Program-made: the position numbers and the translations under genes
Part shown: positions 9,488 to 18,687 of the stretch, piece by piece
How the letters are laid out: every line of letters starts with the position of its first letter
How positions within the stretch are numbered: the first letter of the stretch is position 1
Assembly: GCF_021533215.1 (NCBI RefSeq)
Contig: NZ_JAJNKA010000004.1
Location: 62,001 to 126,000, forward strand
Direction: 5' to 3'
DNA length: 64,000 nt
Origin: Portibacter lacus
GTDB lineage: Bacteria > Bacteroidota > Bacteroidia > Chitinophagales > Saprospiraceae
Notes under the pieces: model-generated
The model's input: the letters and a program-made list of their open reading frames with translations, nothing else
The model's database searches: none
Told to the model about the DNA's origin: nothing

Positions 9488-10768
9488 ATGATGAACATCC
9501 CACTAGCGGAACGTATGCGTCCGAAAAAATTAGAAGATTACATTGGCCAAGAACACTTAGTTGGGCCTGACGGTGTATTGAAAAAATCAGTTGATTCTGG
9601 TCGAATGCCATCCCTCATTTTATGGGGACCTCCTGGAACAGGAAAGACGACTTTGGCTCAGATCATTGCGACTTCTCTTAATCGCCCATTCCATGTTTTG
9701 AGTGCCATCAATTCAGGAGTAAAAGATATTCGCGAAACCATCGATAAAGCTCGGAAGCAGAATTTCTTCGGAAGTCCTAACCCCATTTTGTTTATTGATG
9801 AGATCCATCGATTTTCTAAATCCCAACAAGATTCTTTACTGAATGCTGTGGAAAAGGGAATTGTCACATTGATCGGAGCGACAACAGAAAATCCATCTTT
9901 TGAAGTCATTCCAGCATTACTTAGTCGAGGTCAAGTCTATATTCTGGAGCAATTGACTAAGGAAAACCTAATGGCTATTGCTGACCAAGCGATCGAGAAA
10001 GATGAGTACCTTAAGACTAGAAACATTACAATCAGTTCCTATAAAGCATTAATTAGAATTTCAGGTGGAGATGCTCGGAAATTATTAAATGCATTAGAAA
10101 TTAGTATTGATCAATTTTCGAAAGACGAAGAGGTTGTTATTACAGATGAGATAGTAAATGGAGCAATCCAGAACAATTTAAGTAGATACGATAAAAGTGG
10201 TGAGCAACATTACGACATTATATCTGCTTTTATAAAATCGATTAGAGGAAGTGATCCCAATGCAACAACATATTATCTCGCGAGGATGCTCGAAGGTGGT
10301 GAAGACATCAAATTTATCTGCCGAAGAATGATGATTGCCGCAAGTGAGGATATAGGGCTAGCGAATCCGAATGCATTACTCCTTGCTACTTCTTGCTTTC
10401 AAGCCGTTCAGGCTATTGGGTTGCCTGAATCGAGAATACTAATGAGCCAGACCGCAGTATATTTAGCTACTTCCCCAAAAAGTAATTCTACTTATGAGGC
10501 TATTGCTAAAGCACAAGCTGAAGTTAGAGAAACTGGTGATTTACCTGTTCCGTTGGGAATAAGAAATGCACCGACAAAACTTATGAAATCTATAGGTTAT
10601 GGAGCTGATTATAAGTATGCACATGGTTATGAAAACAATTTCACCATCATGAATTTTCTTCCTGAGGGATTAACAGAACAAAATTTTTATAAACCGGGTA
10701 ATAACCCACAAGAAAATAGGATTGCAGAGCGTCTGAAGAGTTTATGGAAAGATAAATATGACTTCTAG
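9488..10768 (+). CDS. rarA: Replication-associated recombination protein A (RarA/MgsA AAA+ ATPase)
   Basis: 426 residues, the normal length for RarA. The N-terminal PLAERMRPKKLEDYIGQEHL is diagnostic. Walker A GPPGTGKTT is at residues 47-55, Walker B LFIDEIHRF near 101-109, and the sensor segment GATTENPSFEV follows. The C-terminal half has the family's RSIRGSDPNATTYYLARML and GIRNAPTKLMK. RarA is a cytoplasmic clamp-loader-like ATPase acting at stalled replication forks. Two ATGs are adjacent (9488 and 9491); either could be used. It follows the DUF2214 gene directly. Confidence 0.96.
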   Translation: MMNIPLAERMRPKKLEDYIGQEHLVGPDGVLKKSVDSGRMPSLILWGPPGTGKTTLAQIIATSLNRPFHVLSAINSGVKDIRETIDKARKQNFFGSPNPILFIDEIHRFSKSQQDSLLNAVEKGIVTLIGATTENPSFEVIPALLSRGQVYILEQLTKENLMAIADQAIEKDEYLKTRNITISSYKALIRISGGDARKLLNALEISIDQFSKDEEVVITDEIVNGAIQNNLSRYDKSGEQHYDIISAFIKSIRGSDPNATTYYLARMLEGGEDIKFICRRMMIAASEDIGLANPNALLLATSCFQAVQAIGLPESRILMSQTAVYLATSPKSNSTYEAIAKAQAEVRETGDLPVPLGIRNAPTKLMKSIGYGADYKYAHGYENNFTIMNFLPEGLTEQNFYKPGNNPQENRIAERLKSLWKDKYDF

Positions 10769-10994
10769 TTCAACAACCGAGCAAATTTCTCGTTTATCTT
10801 ATTAAATTAGCAGTCTATAACGGTGAAATGATTTAAAAACTCATGATAAACTGGTTTTCAATTGCTTGTTTTTAAAGGGAAAATTAAGATAAAATAATTT
10901 AGTTTCTTTACTAATTTCCAAACAATAAGATATTGATTATCAGATCATAAGAAAGTAAAATTTAAGTTTTAAGCCATTTCAATATATAAACAAT

Positions 10995-12134
10995 ATGTCA
11001 GAGATACTATCAGAAGATTTAAAGATGATTACGGAAAGTGCCCGTGAGTTTGCAGAGCAACATATAAGGCCTTACGTAATGGAATGGGATGAGGCACAAT
11101 TTTTCCCAAAGGAGATGATGAAGGAAGCGGGTGCTATTGGATTTTTAGGCGTATTTGTCCCTGAAAAATATGGTGGAGCTGGCCTAGGTTACCACGAGTA
11201 TGTGAATATCATTGTTGAAGTTGCTAAGGTTTGTGGTTCGATGGGTCTATCTGTTGCAGCACATAATTCTTTATGTACAGGACATATCTTAGGTTATGCA
11301 AGTGAAGACTTAAAACAAAAATACCTTCCTAAATTAGCTTCGGGAGAATGGATCGGTGCGTGGGGGTTGACAGAAGCCAATACAGGTTCTGATGCTATGA
11401 GAATGCAGACCGTTGCAAAAAAAGAGGGTGAATATTATATCCTCAATGGGGCAAAAAACTGGATTACCCACGGAATATCTGGTGACGTCGCTGTGGTCCT
11501 TGTGAGAACAGGAGATTTATTAGATAGTAATGGTATTACTGCATTCATAGTAGAAAGAGGGACTGAAGGTTTCAAAGCAGGAAAGAAGGAGAATAAATTA
11601 GGAATGCGAGCTTCGGAAACAGCCGAGATGATTTTTGATAATTGTAAAATTCATGAATCACAAGTTATAGGTGAAGTCGGACAAGGTTTCAAGCAAGCTA
11701 TGGGTGTACTTGATGGTGGACGAATTAGTATTGCTGCACTTTCACTTGGAATTGCAAAAGGTGCTTATGAAGCTGCAGTTGCGTATAGTAAAGAAAGAGA
11801 ACAATTTGGAAAGCCTATTTCAAGGTTTCAAGCAATTGCATTTAAGTTAGCAGACATGGCAACTAAAATTCAAGCTGCTGAACTCTTAATCAGACAAGCT
11901 TCAGATCTTAAAAATGCTAAACAGAAAGTGACTAAAATTTCGGCGATGGCTAAGTATTATGCCTCTGAAATTTGTGTTGAAATCGCAACTGATGCTGTTC
12001 AGATATTTGGTGGATACGGTTATACTAAGGATTTTCCAGTTGAGAAATTCTACCGTGACTCTAAGTTGTGTACGATCGGTGAAGGGACGAGTGAAATTCA
12101 GAAATTGGTGATTAGTAGAGAGATCTTAAAGTAA
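10995..12134 (+). CDS. Acyl-CoA dehydrogenase (short/branched-chain type)
   Basis: 379 residues, the typical length. The FAD/substrate motifs GAWGLTEANTGSDA and GAKNWITHG are present, as is EREQFGKPISRFQAI. The C-terminal segment TIGEGTSEIQKLVISREIL contains the Glu in GEGTSE that serves as catalytic base in butyryl-CoA-type enzymes. It oxidises acyl-CoA to trans-2-enoyl-CoA and passes electrons to ETF. It stands alone with 226 bp of leader before it and a repeat-bearing gap after it. The chain-length preference cannot be read from sequence. Confidence 0.94.
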   Translation: MSEILSEDLKMITESAREFAEQHIRPYVMEWDEAQFFPKEMMKEAGAIGFLGVFVPEKYGGAGLGYHEYVNIIVEVAKVCGSMGLSVAAHNSLCTGHILGYASEDLKQKYLPKLASGEWIGAWGLTEANTGSDAMRMQTVAKKEGEYYILNGAKNWITHGISGDVAVVLVRTGDLLDSNGITAFIVERGTEGFKAGKKENKLGMRASETAEMIFDNCKIHESQVIGEVGQGFKQAMGVLDGGRISIAALSLGIAKGAYEAAVAYSKEREQFGKPISRFQAIAFKLADMATKIQAAELLIRQASDLKNAKQKVTKISAMAKYYASEICVEIATDAVQIFGGYGYTKDFPVEKFYRDSKLCTIGEGTSEIQKLVISREILK

Positions 12135-12276
12135 ACTATTTCGACCGAATGGATTCGAAACGCTACTGTTTATCCTAGGAAATGTGGGTGGCTTAATTAC
12201 CTCTAACTGTAACTATTTAAACAAGATATTGAGTGCGGGTTAAAAGTGATGGGGCTTTCCTGGAATTCATCCATCC

Positions 12277-12314
12277 AAAATCCAGCGCTTTACTCCTTCT
12301 CGCGATTCCTAGCT
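12277..12314 (+). repeat. Direct repeat, copy 1 of 2
   Basis: The first 23 bases are identical to the copy at 12662-12699, including the core CCAGCGCTTTACTCCTTC. The remaining 15 bases are similar with a few changes. The two copies bracket about 350 bp of non-coding DNA. Confidence 0.8.
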
Positions 12315-12417
12315 AAAATCGCATCAGATTATGCAATTATTCTTTTTAAATCTTTTGCTGTCAGAAGTAAATAGGACCGACGTTGCATGTAGACTAAACA
12401 TAAAGTGGTTAATCTTG

Positions 12418-12440
12418 AGGCGCAGCGCAACGGCTTTGTT
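12418..12440 (-). repeat. Degenerate copy of the GCCGGTGCGCTGCACC repeat family
   Basis: AGGCGCAGCGCAACGGCTTTG differs at two core positions from AGGTGCAGCGCACCGGC found at 24268 and 24317. The changes break its internal dyad, which suggests decay. Confidence 0.5.
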
Positions 12441-12506
12441 ATTGATACATACAGATTGGGAATATGATGATCCAAGGCAAATGTATTTTTCTACTTCACC
12501 ATAGCC

Positions 12507-12530
12507 AACAGTGCCGGTGCGATGCACCTT
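12507..12530 (+). repeat. GCCGGTGCGCTGCACC-type dyad repeat
   Basis: AACAGTGCCGGTGCGATGCACCTT; the core GGTGC-GAT-GCACC is a short hairpin. The AACAGTGCCGGTGC flank is shared (inverted) with the copy at 24268-24291, so the repeat unit is longer than the hairpin. Confidence 0.65.
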
Positions 12531-12661
12531 GTTCACTTCATTATAAGCAGGATTACTAACAAGGACGGTCCTACAGACCTGTGGAATTCGAACTTTGCTT
12601 ACTGTAGAAACTGCTGGTAAACGAATAGTTTAAAACACTTTCGAGCATTTACCTAACTAAT

Positions 12662-12699
12662 AAAATCCAGCGCTTTACTCCTTCACGATATTCCTAACT
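12662..12699 (+). repeat. Direct repeat, copy 2 of 2
   Basis: Partner of 12277-12314; 23 identical bases, then a diverged tail. It lies 17 bp before the stop codon of the convergent methyltransferase gene. Confidence 0.8.
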
Positions 12700-12715
12700 T
12701 AGGAAGAATTGGATT

Positions 12716-13429
12716 TTACATTTTCAAATAAAAATCCTTCGTGAGCGCTATATACTCGTCACTATACTGATCTTGCGTTGTCCTGATGGACAAATTTGAT
12801 TTCACTAAGGTGGAAGATTTCTTCTTAAAGTTTAGCAATAATCTGGCAATCGGCTTCTCAGGGAACGAATTGACTTCCGTTATCTGACTGCAATAAAAAC
12901 GATATTGCTCCGCTAGTTCCACAAATCTAAGTCCTTCTAAGTGTGGAAGCACAACTGCAAAATCACCATCTTTAGAAAGTAAATCATAAGCAGCTCTTAG
13001 CAAATCATTATGGGACAACTTCGTCGTATGCCTCACATCTGTTTTTTCTTGCGTTGCTGACAAGGTTCCTCCACTGAAAAATGGAGGATTAGAAACGATT
13101 AAGTCAAACTCTTCGTCACAATTATTGGAGTAATCTTGAACAGAAGCATGAACTGCCTCTAGATGATCCTTCCATTCACAAAGACTCATGTTTTCTTTAG
13201 CTTCCACATAAGAATCATCATCGATTTCTACTCCGACGATGTGCTCAGCATCTGATCTCTGAGCAAGCATCATTGCTATAACTCCTGAGCCCGTACCTAC
13301 ATCTAGAATCTTCTTTTTTCCGGCAACATCTACCCAAGCACCTAGCAATACGCCATCGGTATTAATCTTCATAGCACATTGCTCCTGAGAAACTTCGAAC
13401 TGCTTAAATCTGAAATGCGTTTCAGACAT
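12716..13429 (-). CDS. trmN: tRNA1(Val) (adenine37-N6)-methyltransferase-like protein
   Basis: 237 residues, the size of TrmN6/YfiC. It begins FRFKQFEVSQEQCAMKINTDG, a TrmN6-like opening, has the SAM-binding motif DVGTGSGVIAMML and the catalytic motif NPPFF of N6-adenine methyltransferases. The expected role is methylation of A37 in tRNA1(Val) in the cytoplasm. Its start codon overlaps the stop of the upstream DUF5689 gene by one base, so the two may be co-transcribed although functionally unrelated. Confidence 0.88.
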   Translation of the reverse strand: MSETHFRFKQFEVSQEQCAMKINTDGVLLGAWVDVAGKKKILDVGTGSGVIAMMLAQRSDAEHIVGVEIDDDSYVEAKENMSLCEWKDHLEAVHASVQDYSNNCDEEFDLIVSNPPFFSGGTLSATQEKTDVRHTTKLSHNDLLRAAYDLLSKDGDFAVVLPHLEGLRFVELAEQYRFYCSQITEVNSFPEKPIARLLLNFKKKSSTLVKSNLSIRTTQDQYSDEYIALTKDFYLKM

Positions 13430-14754
13430 TATTTATCTACAATTTTTACATCATCAATGATAAAACTAGTCGTTCCATTTGTCGCATTTCCTTCATATTT
13501 GAAACCGATATAAGCTTCTCCAGTTATTGCTGATAAATCAACTTCTCCAGAATCAACCCACGCATAGTTTGCTGCTCCTGAACCAGCAATTTTTAATTCA
13601 AGACTATTCCATTCTGCACCATTCACATCTGATCCATCGAAATTAGTTGAATACCAAACCGTTAAGCCATTATGAACATGGAATGCAATTGCAGTCCGTA
13701 ACTCTAGCTTCATAGGCGCATCAAACTTGATCTTAGGAGTGATTAACCATGCTTCCATTTCTGGATTAGAGTCATTGTATGCAGTTGCTTGCGCATATAC
13801 ATTACCATCGAATTCCTTAGCTCTCCATTTACGATCTCCTTTCACCGCAACATTTAACCATTCTTCAATACTGATATCTTGGTTATCTACTTGTTTTTCA
13901 AAATCCTCTACCACTTCATCAACTGGATCTCCAGTATTCATATTCGTCGTATCGATAGGTTCTTCACCATCACATCTCGATCCTTCCATATTGATATCTG
14001 AGAAGTCTCGAAGCAATAATTGGTAGTCATCTCTGAATACACTTAATATACCCTGAATACTCCCTTTTCCATTTGGCGATACACTACTTGCAAACGAAGC
14101 AAAACCACTCGTCCTAACAAGAATTTGATTTTCACTACAATCTTCAACATCGAGGTTCACAGAAAACTGATTAACTGCATCAGCTAATGTCTTATTTGTC
14201 GATCCTAGTGTAAATTGAACATTATCATATTTCACAAACGTATTCACCATAGAACGTTGAGTTCCAGGAATTGTAACAACATTTGCAGGAACATCTTCTG
14301 TAGTTGTGGAATTGAATACATATTCAGGAATAAGTGGTTCCGGAATAGCAATCGAACTTAAATCTCCAGCTTCTCCTTGAACTGCACTCAATTGTGGTAA
14401 TCCGTTATAATCACTTATATACAAACCTTGACATTTAACAGTTACTGTTCTCCCCAGTGGAAATTCATTGAACAAACCGATGGCATCTAATCTTACTTGA
14501 ATTCCGCCAGTCTCATCTTGGAGTACTAATTGCTTGTAAAAATTACCAGATTCGTCATTGGCAACAACTTGGCCTTCGAAAGTTAGCTCATCTGTAATCT
14601 CTGTAAACGATTCAGGAACCCATTGATCAAGTAGATCACTAATCATAGCATTTGATTCAACAACTTCAGGAACAAATCCTGGTGGCTCATCAAACATGTG
14701 GTCCACACACGATGCTAAAAATACAATTGCTAATAAATAAATTACTTTTTTCAT
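13429..14754 (-). CDS. DUF5689 / choice-of-anchor-J lipoprotein
   Basis: 441 residues. The lipoprotein signal MKKVIYLLAIVFLASC is followed by an OB-like DUF5689 domain (about residues 50-260, including FYKQLVLQDETGGIQVRLD). A choice-of-anchor-J/jelly-roll module follows to the end (about 280-441), with LITPKIKFDAP and IGFKYEGNATNGTTSFIIDD. It lies 1 bp after the TonB receptor gene stop. In Bacteroidota, DUF5689 proteins often sit beside TonB receptors and extracellular nucleases, so it is probably a surface-bound binding partner. The substrate is not known. Confidence 0.82.
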   Translation of the reverse strand: MKKVIYLLAIVFLASCVDHMFDEPPGFVPEVVESNAMISDLLDQWVPESFTEITDELTFEGQVVANDESGNFYKQLVLQDETGGIQVRLDAIGLFNEFPLGRTVTVKCQGLYISDYNGLPQLSAVQGEAGDLSSIAIPEPLIPEYVFNSTTTEDVPANVVTIPGTQRSMVNTFVKYDNVQFTLGSTNKTLADAVNQFSVNLDVEDCSENQILVRTSGFASFASSVSPNGKGSIQGILSVFRDDYQLLLRDFSDINMEGSRCDGEEPIDTTNMNTGDPVDEVVEDFEKQVDNQDISIEEWLNVAVKGDRKWRAKEFDGNVYAQATAYNDSNPEMEAWLITPKIKFDAPMKLELRTAIAFHVHNGLTVWYSTNFDGSDVNGAEWNSLELKIAGSGAANYAWVDSGEVDLSAITGEAYIGFKYEGNATNGTTSFIIDDVKIVDK

Positions 14755-14755
14755 A

Positions 14756-17491
14756 TTATAGTCTAAAACTTAATCCAATAAAATAGTTCGCACCGTAAGC
14801 ATAAAAATACCTTGATGGGAATCTGTTTACATCTTTATTTTCAAAATCAAATCTGTTCTGCTCATAACCACCAATTCTAAAATTCTGGTTATTCAATACA
14901 TTATTAACGCCTATTGTTAGGTAAATAAACTTCTGACCTATTCTCCATGACTTACCACCGAAAATATCTACCGTATAATTAGATGGTAATTGCTCTTGGA
15001 ATAAAATACTTTCCCAAAGCACTTCATTATCTGTTTTAACCAAGTCCGCAACAGCATCTTCTGTCCTTCTTGTTGGATTAAAATCCAAAAAGATCTTATC
15101 GAAATAATTAAAGTTGACATTAACAAACCAATACTTCGATGAGTTGTATTTTAATCCCACGGTATACGCTTGTTGCGGCGTATTAGGCACGTAAAAATCC
15201 TTTTGATAGATGGTCTGATCTTCTTCTAGCAGTTCCGCATTATTATCTTGTGAGATCGTCGCCGATGGTCTACTAGTGTAGATATAATCTCCTAAAGAAG
15301 CGGCTGCAACAACTGACAGAGTCGTAGATAATTTAAGATCTCCAGCAATCTCTACTCCCATGTGCTGCTGATCGATATCTGTCAATATAAAATTCACAAA
15401 TCCATTAAGTTCATCATGGTAGAAACTGTATACTTCCGTCTGATCTTTAATGGTCGTATAATATCCACTCACTTTTGCTTTAAATAATGGTGAATTATGA
15501 TTATACGTTAATTCAGTAGATAATACCTTAGAGCTCTGTAAGTTAGGAACTACATCATGTCTCGTCCTTGGAGAGATAAAAGCAAACCTCGTATATGGTG
15601 CCTTCGTTTGGTAATTCCCCATCAAGTTCACATAATTCCTTCCATCTATTTTATAACTTATTCCTGCTTTCGCACCATAATTGGTAAATGCCAATGTCTC
15701 TGATTTCCCATAAGAATTATCTGGAAACTTACCATTTCTCATAAATCCTTCCCTATAAAATTGAGTATACGAAACTTCTCCTCCTATAAAGGCATCAATA
15801 TTATTTGTCTTTAGCAAAGCTTGACTCCAGAATGATGCTTGTTGTGTCGTGTTGTTATAATCAAAACCGTAGGTATCACCAACTCCGATTACTCTATTAG
15901 GACTATTTAAGTCATTTTGTAATTCATCAGAATTCGGTGCGAAATCTCTTTCTGCAAATTTATCAATGTCAATGTAGTAGTCAGCACCCAAAAGATCTTG
16001 TGCGGTCTGGAAATTATGATTTACCTCCTGAAGTGCAGTCAATCCACCATTCAAGGTAATATTATCTGTTGCATTGTACTTATAATTAGAATTAAATGTC
16101 AATTTCTGAGCATCAAACCGTTGCTCACCCATTAAATATTTAGCTCTATGTCCAGACGCGACAACATTTCCATCATTATCAATAAAATCTTCTGTTGTAT
16201 TCTTATTAATAAAGTAAAGGTGATCCCAGTCGATCTGTCTATTTTCCTCTATGGACAACTGATCCGTTATGTAAGCTGCAATTTCTGGACTGTCCTTATA
16301 GAATGAAGGCAGATTTCTGTAATAATCTGGTCGAGGATCAGCAACATTATACCAGTCTAACCTTGAAGAACCAAAATAACCAGTTTGGAAAGCTACAGTA
16401 GTGGCCAATGTAAATTTCTTGTTTAACTCTAAGTCATGTCTTAACATGAAAATTGGCTGAAAAGAATTATAAGTTCTAGAATTTCTTTTTTCTCCATTCT
16501 GATATCCCCAGTATGAATTATAATAATTCGAACCTGCAATATCATACAACTCTTGAGTAGAAGCTCCGCCTCTACCTCTTTGTGTTGGCGCACCAAGTGC
16601 AACTATATTAATCTTATTCTTCTTATCTAAGAAGTAATCGAAACTTAAGAAATAAGACCAAGCATCATAGAATGTAGCATCTACAAAACCTTCATTTCCC
16701 CACCTTCTAGAAGCAGACGCACTGAATGCATATTTATTATCTTTAACTCCTGATGAATAAGTAAACATTGCCCGTTTCGTATAAGATCTATTAGAAATCG
16801 CAAACGAAGGTCGAATTTGAACTCTTTGGTAACTTGCTCTTAGATCCACATCCTGCGCTCCACCGATACCTCCGAATGAGTATTCGATGTCTCCTAATCC
16901 ATATTTAGTCTGTCTATTTCTTAACACATCATTTAATCCTCCCCAGTAACTCCAGTTCACTCTACCATCATCTAAGTCATTAACTGGCATACCATTAAGC
17001 ATCATTCTCGTATCTCCATTTCCATATCCACGAGCACTAAACCTTGCTACATTAAACTGAAAAGTTGTATTATTTACGAACACATCATTAGATGCTTGCA
17101 ATAAACTAGAGACGTTCTGTGAAGAGCCTCCTTCATTCACTTCATCATCAGAAAGCGACACCACTTGAAAGTCAGTTTCTTCGATACTTCCTACGACTGG
17201 AAGTAATTCGATTTCCATTTCTAGATCAGTTGCATCAACTATAATGGTCTTACTTTGAAAATAAGAAGAGGTAAATGTTAAAGTCTTTTTGCCTTTTGTT
17301 ACAAATTCAATGAGAAACTTCCCATAGACATCTGTTTCAGCAAGCAAGCTTTCTTCTGCATCGTAAATTTCAATTCCTACAAGAGGTTGATTTACATTAT
17401 CTAAGACTTTTCCTCCGACAGAAAACTGACCATTAAGAATAGTCAAATGTGAAAGAAAAGCTAAAATTATTATTGTTGGAATTCTCAGCAT
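14756..17491 (-). CDS. TonB-dependent receptor with carboxypeptidase-like N-terminal domain
   Basis: 911 residues. A signal peptide ends at about residue 21 (LTILNGQ). A CarboxypepD_reg-like domain (FSVGGKVLDNVNQPLVGIEI) precedes a plug with NVARFSARGYGNGDTRMMLN and a long barrel. It ends GANYFIGLSFRL, with the terminal Phe-Arg-Leu style of outer-membrane beta-barrels. It is followed 1 bp later by the DUF5689 lipoprotein and is divergent from a secreted nuclease-like gene. Together these suggest uptake of nucleic-acid or phosphate-ester breakdown products, but that is inference. Confidence 0.9.
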   Translation of the reverse strand: MLRIPTIIILAFLSHLTILNGQFSVGGKVLDNVNQPLVGIEIYDAEESLLAETDVYGKFLIEFVTKGKKTLTFTSSYFQSKTIIVDATDLEMEIELLPVVGSIEETDFQVVSLSDDEVNEGGSSQNVSSLLQASNDVFVNNTTFQFNVARFSARGYGNGDTRMMLNGMPVNDLDDGRVNWSYWGGLNDVLRNRQTKYGLGDIEYSFGGIGGAQDVDLRASYQRVQIRPSFAISNRSYTKRAMFTYSSGVKDNKYAFSASASRRWGNEGFVDATFYDAWSYFLSFDYFLDKKNKINIVALGAPTQRGRGGASTQELYDIAGSNYYNSYWGYQNGEKRNSRTYNSFQPIFMLRHDLELNKKFTLATTVAFQTGYFGSSRLDWYNVADPRPDYYRNLPSFYKDSPEIAAYITDQLSIEENRQIDWDHLYFINKNTTEDFIDNDGNVVASGHRAKYLMGEQRFDAQKLTFNSNYKYNATDNITLNGGLTALQEVNHNFQTAQDLLGADYYIDIDKFAERDFAPNSDELQNDLNSPNRVIGVGDTYGFDYNNTTQQASFWSQALLKTNNIDAFIGGEVSYTQFYREGFMRNGKFPDNSYGKSETLAFTNYGAKAGISYKIDGRNYVNLMGNYQTKAPYTRFAFISPRTRHDVVPNLQSSKVLSTELTYNHNSPLFKAKVSGYYTTIKDQTEVYSFYHDELNGFVNFILTDIDQQHMGVEIAGDLKLSTTLSVVAAASLGDYIYTSRPSATISQDNNAELLEEDQTIYQKDFYVPNTPQQAYTVGLKYNSSKYWFVNVNFNYFDKIFLDFNPTRRTEDAVADLVKTDNEVLWESILFQEQLPSNYTVDIFGGKSWRIGQKFIYLTIGVNNVLNNQNFRIGGYEQNRFDFENKDVNRFPSRYFYAYGANYFIGLSFRL

Positions 17492-17518
17492 CAGTTAAGC
17501 ATTGTATTAAATGTGGCG

Positions 17519-17526
17519 CAAAATTA
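17519..17526 (-). promoter_or_regulatory. Candidate -7 box of the TonB receptor operon
   Basis: The minus strand reads TAATTTTG, fitting TAnnTTTG, 27 bp upstream of the receptor ATG. A TTG lies 15 bp further upstream on the same strand, shorter than the preferred spacing. Confidence 0.35.
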
Positions 17527-17652
17527 ACAATACTATATTAACAACATATTAAAAAAAATGTAATTTTTGTAATTTTTAGGTAAATTGACTTATAAGTTGA
17601 GCTAATTTATCCTAAGTTGCGGTCCTTTTCAGTGTAATTTGAATTAACAAGA

Positions 17653-18687
17653 ATGAAATATTTAATACTGTCCCTTTTTCTTATAACTGCCGTCTCTTCG
17701 AATGCTCAAGAGAAAAAGTATAAAATATCCAGCATTGGTTTTTATAATTTGGAGAACTTATTCGACATTAATGATGACGATGAGGTAAGTGATACAGAAT
17801 TTACTCCAGAAGGATCTAAAAACTGGACGAAAGAGAAATATAATGAGAAATTAGGCAATTTATCTTCTGTGATTGCAACACTTGGAACAGATCAAAACAA
17901 GGATGGTGTTGCTATTTTAGGTGTTTCTGAAGTTGAAAACCGAGGTGTTTTAGAGGATTTAGTAAAACAAAGGGCCATTAAAAAACGCAATTATCAGATC
18001 ATTCATGAAGATTCTCCTGACAGACGAGGTATCGATGTAGCACTATTATATCAGGAAGAATTTTTCACTCCTATTGCTCATAAGTATCACCCATTAATGA
18101 TCTATAGAGATGATAAAAGAGTCTATACAAGAGATGTCTTATACGTTAGTGGAATGTTAGATGGCGAAAAAATACATGTATTAGTAAATCATTGGCCGTC
18201 AAGAAGTGGTGGCGAGAAAAGATCGAGACCATTGCGAAATGCTGCGGCAAAATTGAACAAAATGATCACCGATTCCATAAAAGTCGAAGAACCTATGGCG
18301 AAGATTTTCATCATGGGTGACTTAAACGATGATCCGACAAGTCCAAGCCTTAAGAATGTATTGCAAGCTCGACAAAGTGCAACAAAAACGCCAGATGGAG
18401 GATTTTTTAATCCAATGTGGGCATATTATAAGAAAGGAATCGGATCGAATGCCTATAGAGATGCTTGGTCACTTTTTGACCAGATTGTTGTTAGTCAGGC
18501 TTTGCTACCTAAGACCCAAGAGGGATTCTTTTATTACAAAGCAGTCATCCATAATCCTAATAGTTTAGTCCAGCCGTTTGGACAATACAAAGGATATCCA
18601 TTTAGGACATTTGCAGGTGACACGTATATTTCTGGTTATTCAGATCACTTTCCAGTTTACGTATTGTTGTTAAAAGAAATCAATTGA
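17653..18687 (+). CDS. Secreted endonuclease/exonuclease/phosphatase-family protein
   Basis: 344 residues with a signal peptide (MKYLILSLFLITAVSSNA, then Q). Motifs of the DNase I-like fold appear in order: GFYNLENLFD, GVSEVEN with the metal-binding Glu, VNHWPSRSGG, the Asp/Asn pair in MGDLNDDP, and the terminal GYSDHFPVYV His. It probably cleaves nucleic acids or phosphodiesters outside the cytoplasm. It is divergent from the TonB receptor/DUF5689 pair, which fits a scavenging system. Its stop overlaps the next gene's start by 4 bp. Confidence 0.88.
   Translation: MKYLILSLFLITAVSSNAQEKKYKISSIGFYNLENLFDINDDDEVSDTEFTPEGSKNWTKEKYNEKLGNLSSVIATLGTDQNKDGVAILGVSEVENRGVLEDLVKQRAIKKRNYQIIHEDSPDRRGIDVALLYQEEFFTPIAHKYHPLMIYRDDKRVYTRDVLYVSGMLDGEKIHVLVNHWPSRSGGEKRSRPLRNAAAKLNKMITDSIKVEEPMAKIFIMGDLNDDPTSPSLKNVLQARQSATKTPDGGFFNPMWAYYKKGIGSNAYRDAWSLFDQIVVSQALLPKTQEGFFYYKAVIHNPNSLVQPFGQYKGYPFRTFAGDTYISGYSDHFPVYVLLLKEIN

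Larger units (their letters stand above)
12135..12715. other. Gene-free region with degenerate repeats
   Basis: 581 bp between the acyl-CoA dehydrogenase and the convergent tRNA methyltransferase. I see no convincing gene. It holds two near-identical 38-bp copies (12277-12314 and 12662-12699), one copy of a GC-rich dyad repeat (12507-12530) and a degenerate copy (12418-12440). It is more GC-rich than its surroundings. It may be the remains of a small mobile or repeat element. Confidence 0.6.

Noticed and set aside
10775-10795. CGAG/CTCG dyad after rarA
   Set aside because: A four-base stem is expected by chance.
12142-12164. Short TTTCG/CGAAA dyad after the acyl-CoA dehydrogenase gene
   Set aside because: The stem is only five bases with a 12-base loop and no T-run, too weak to call a terminator.
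12324-12536. Open frame of 70 codons on the minus strand
   Set aside because: It lies entirely in the repeat-bearing gap, crosses two repeat copies and has no protein-like features.
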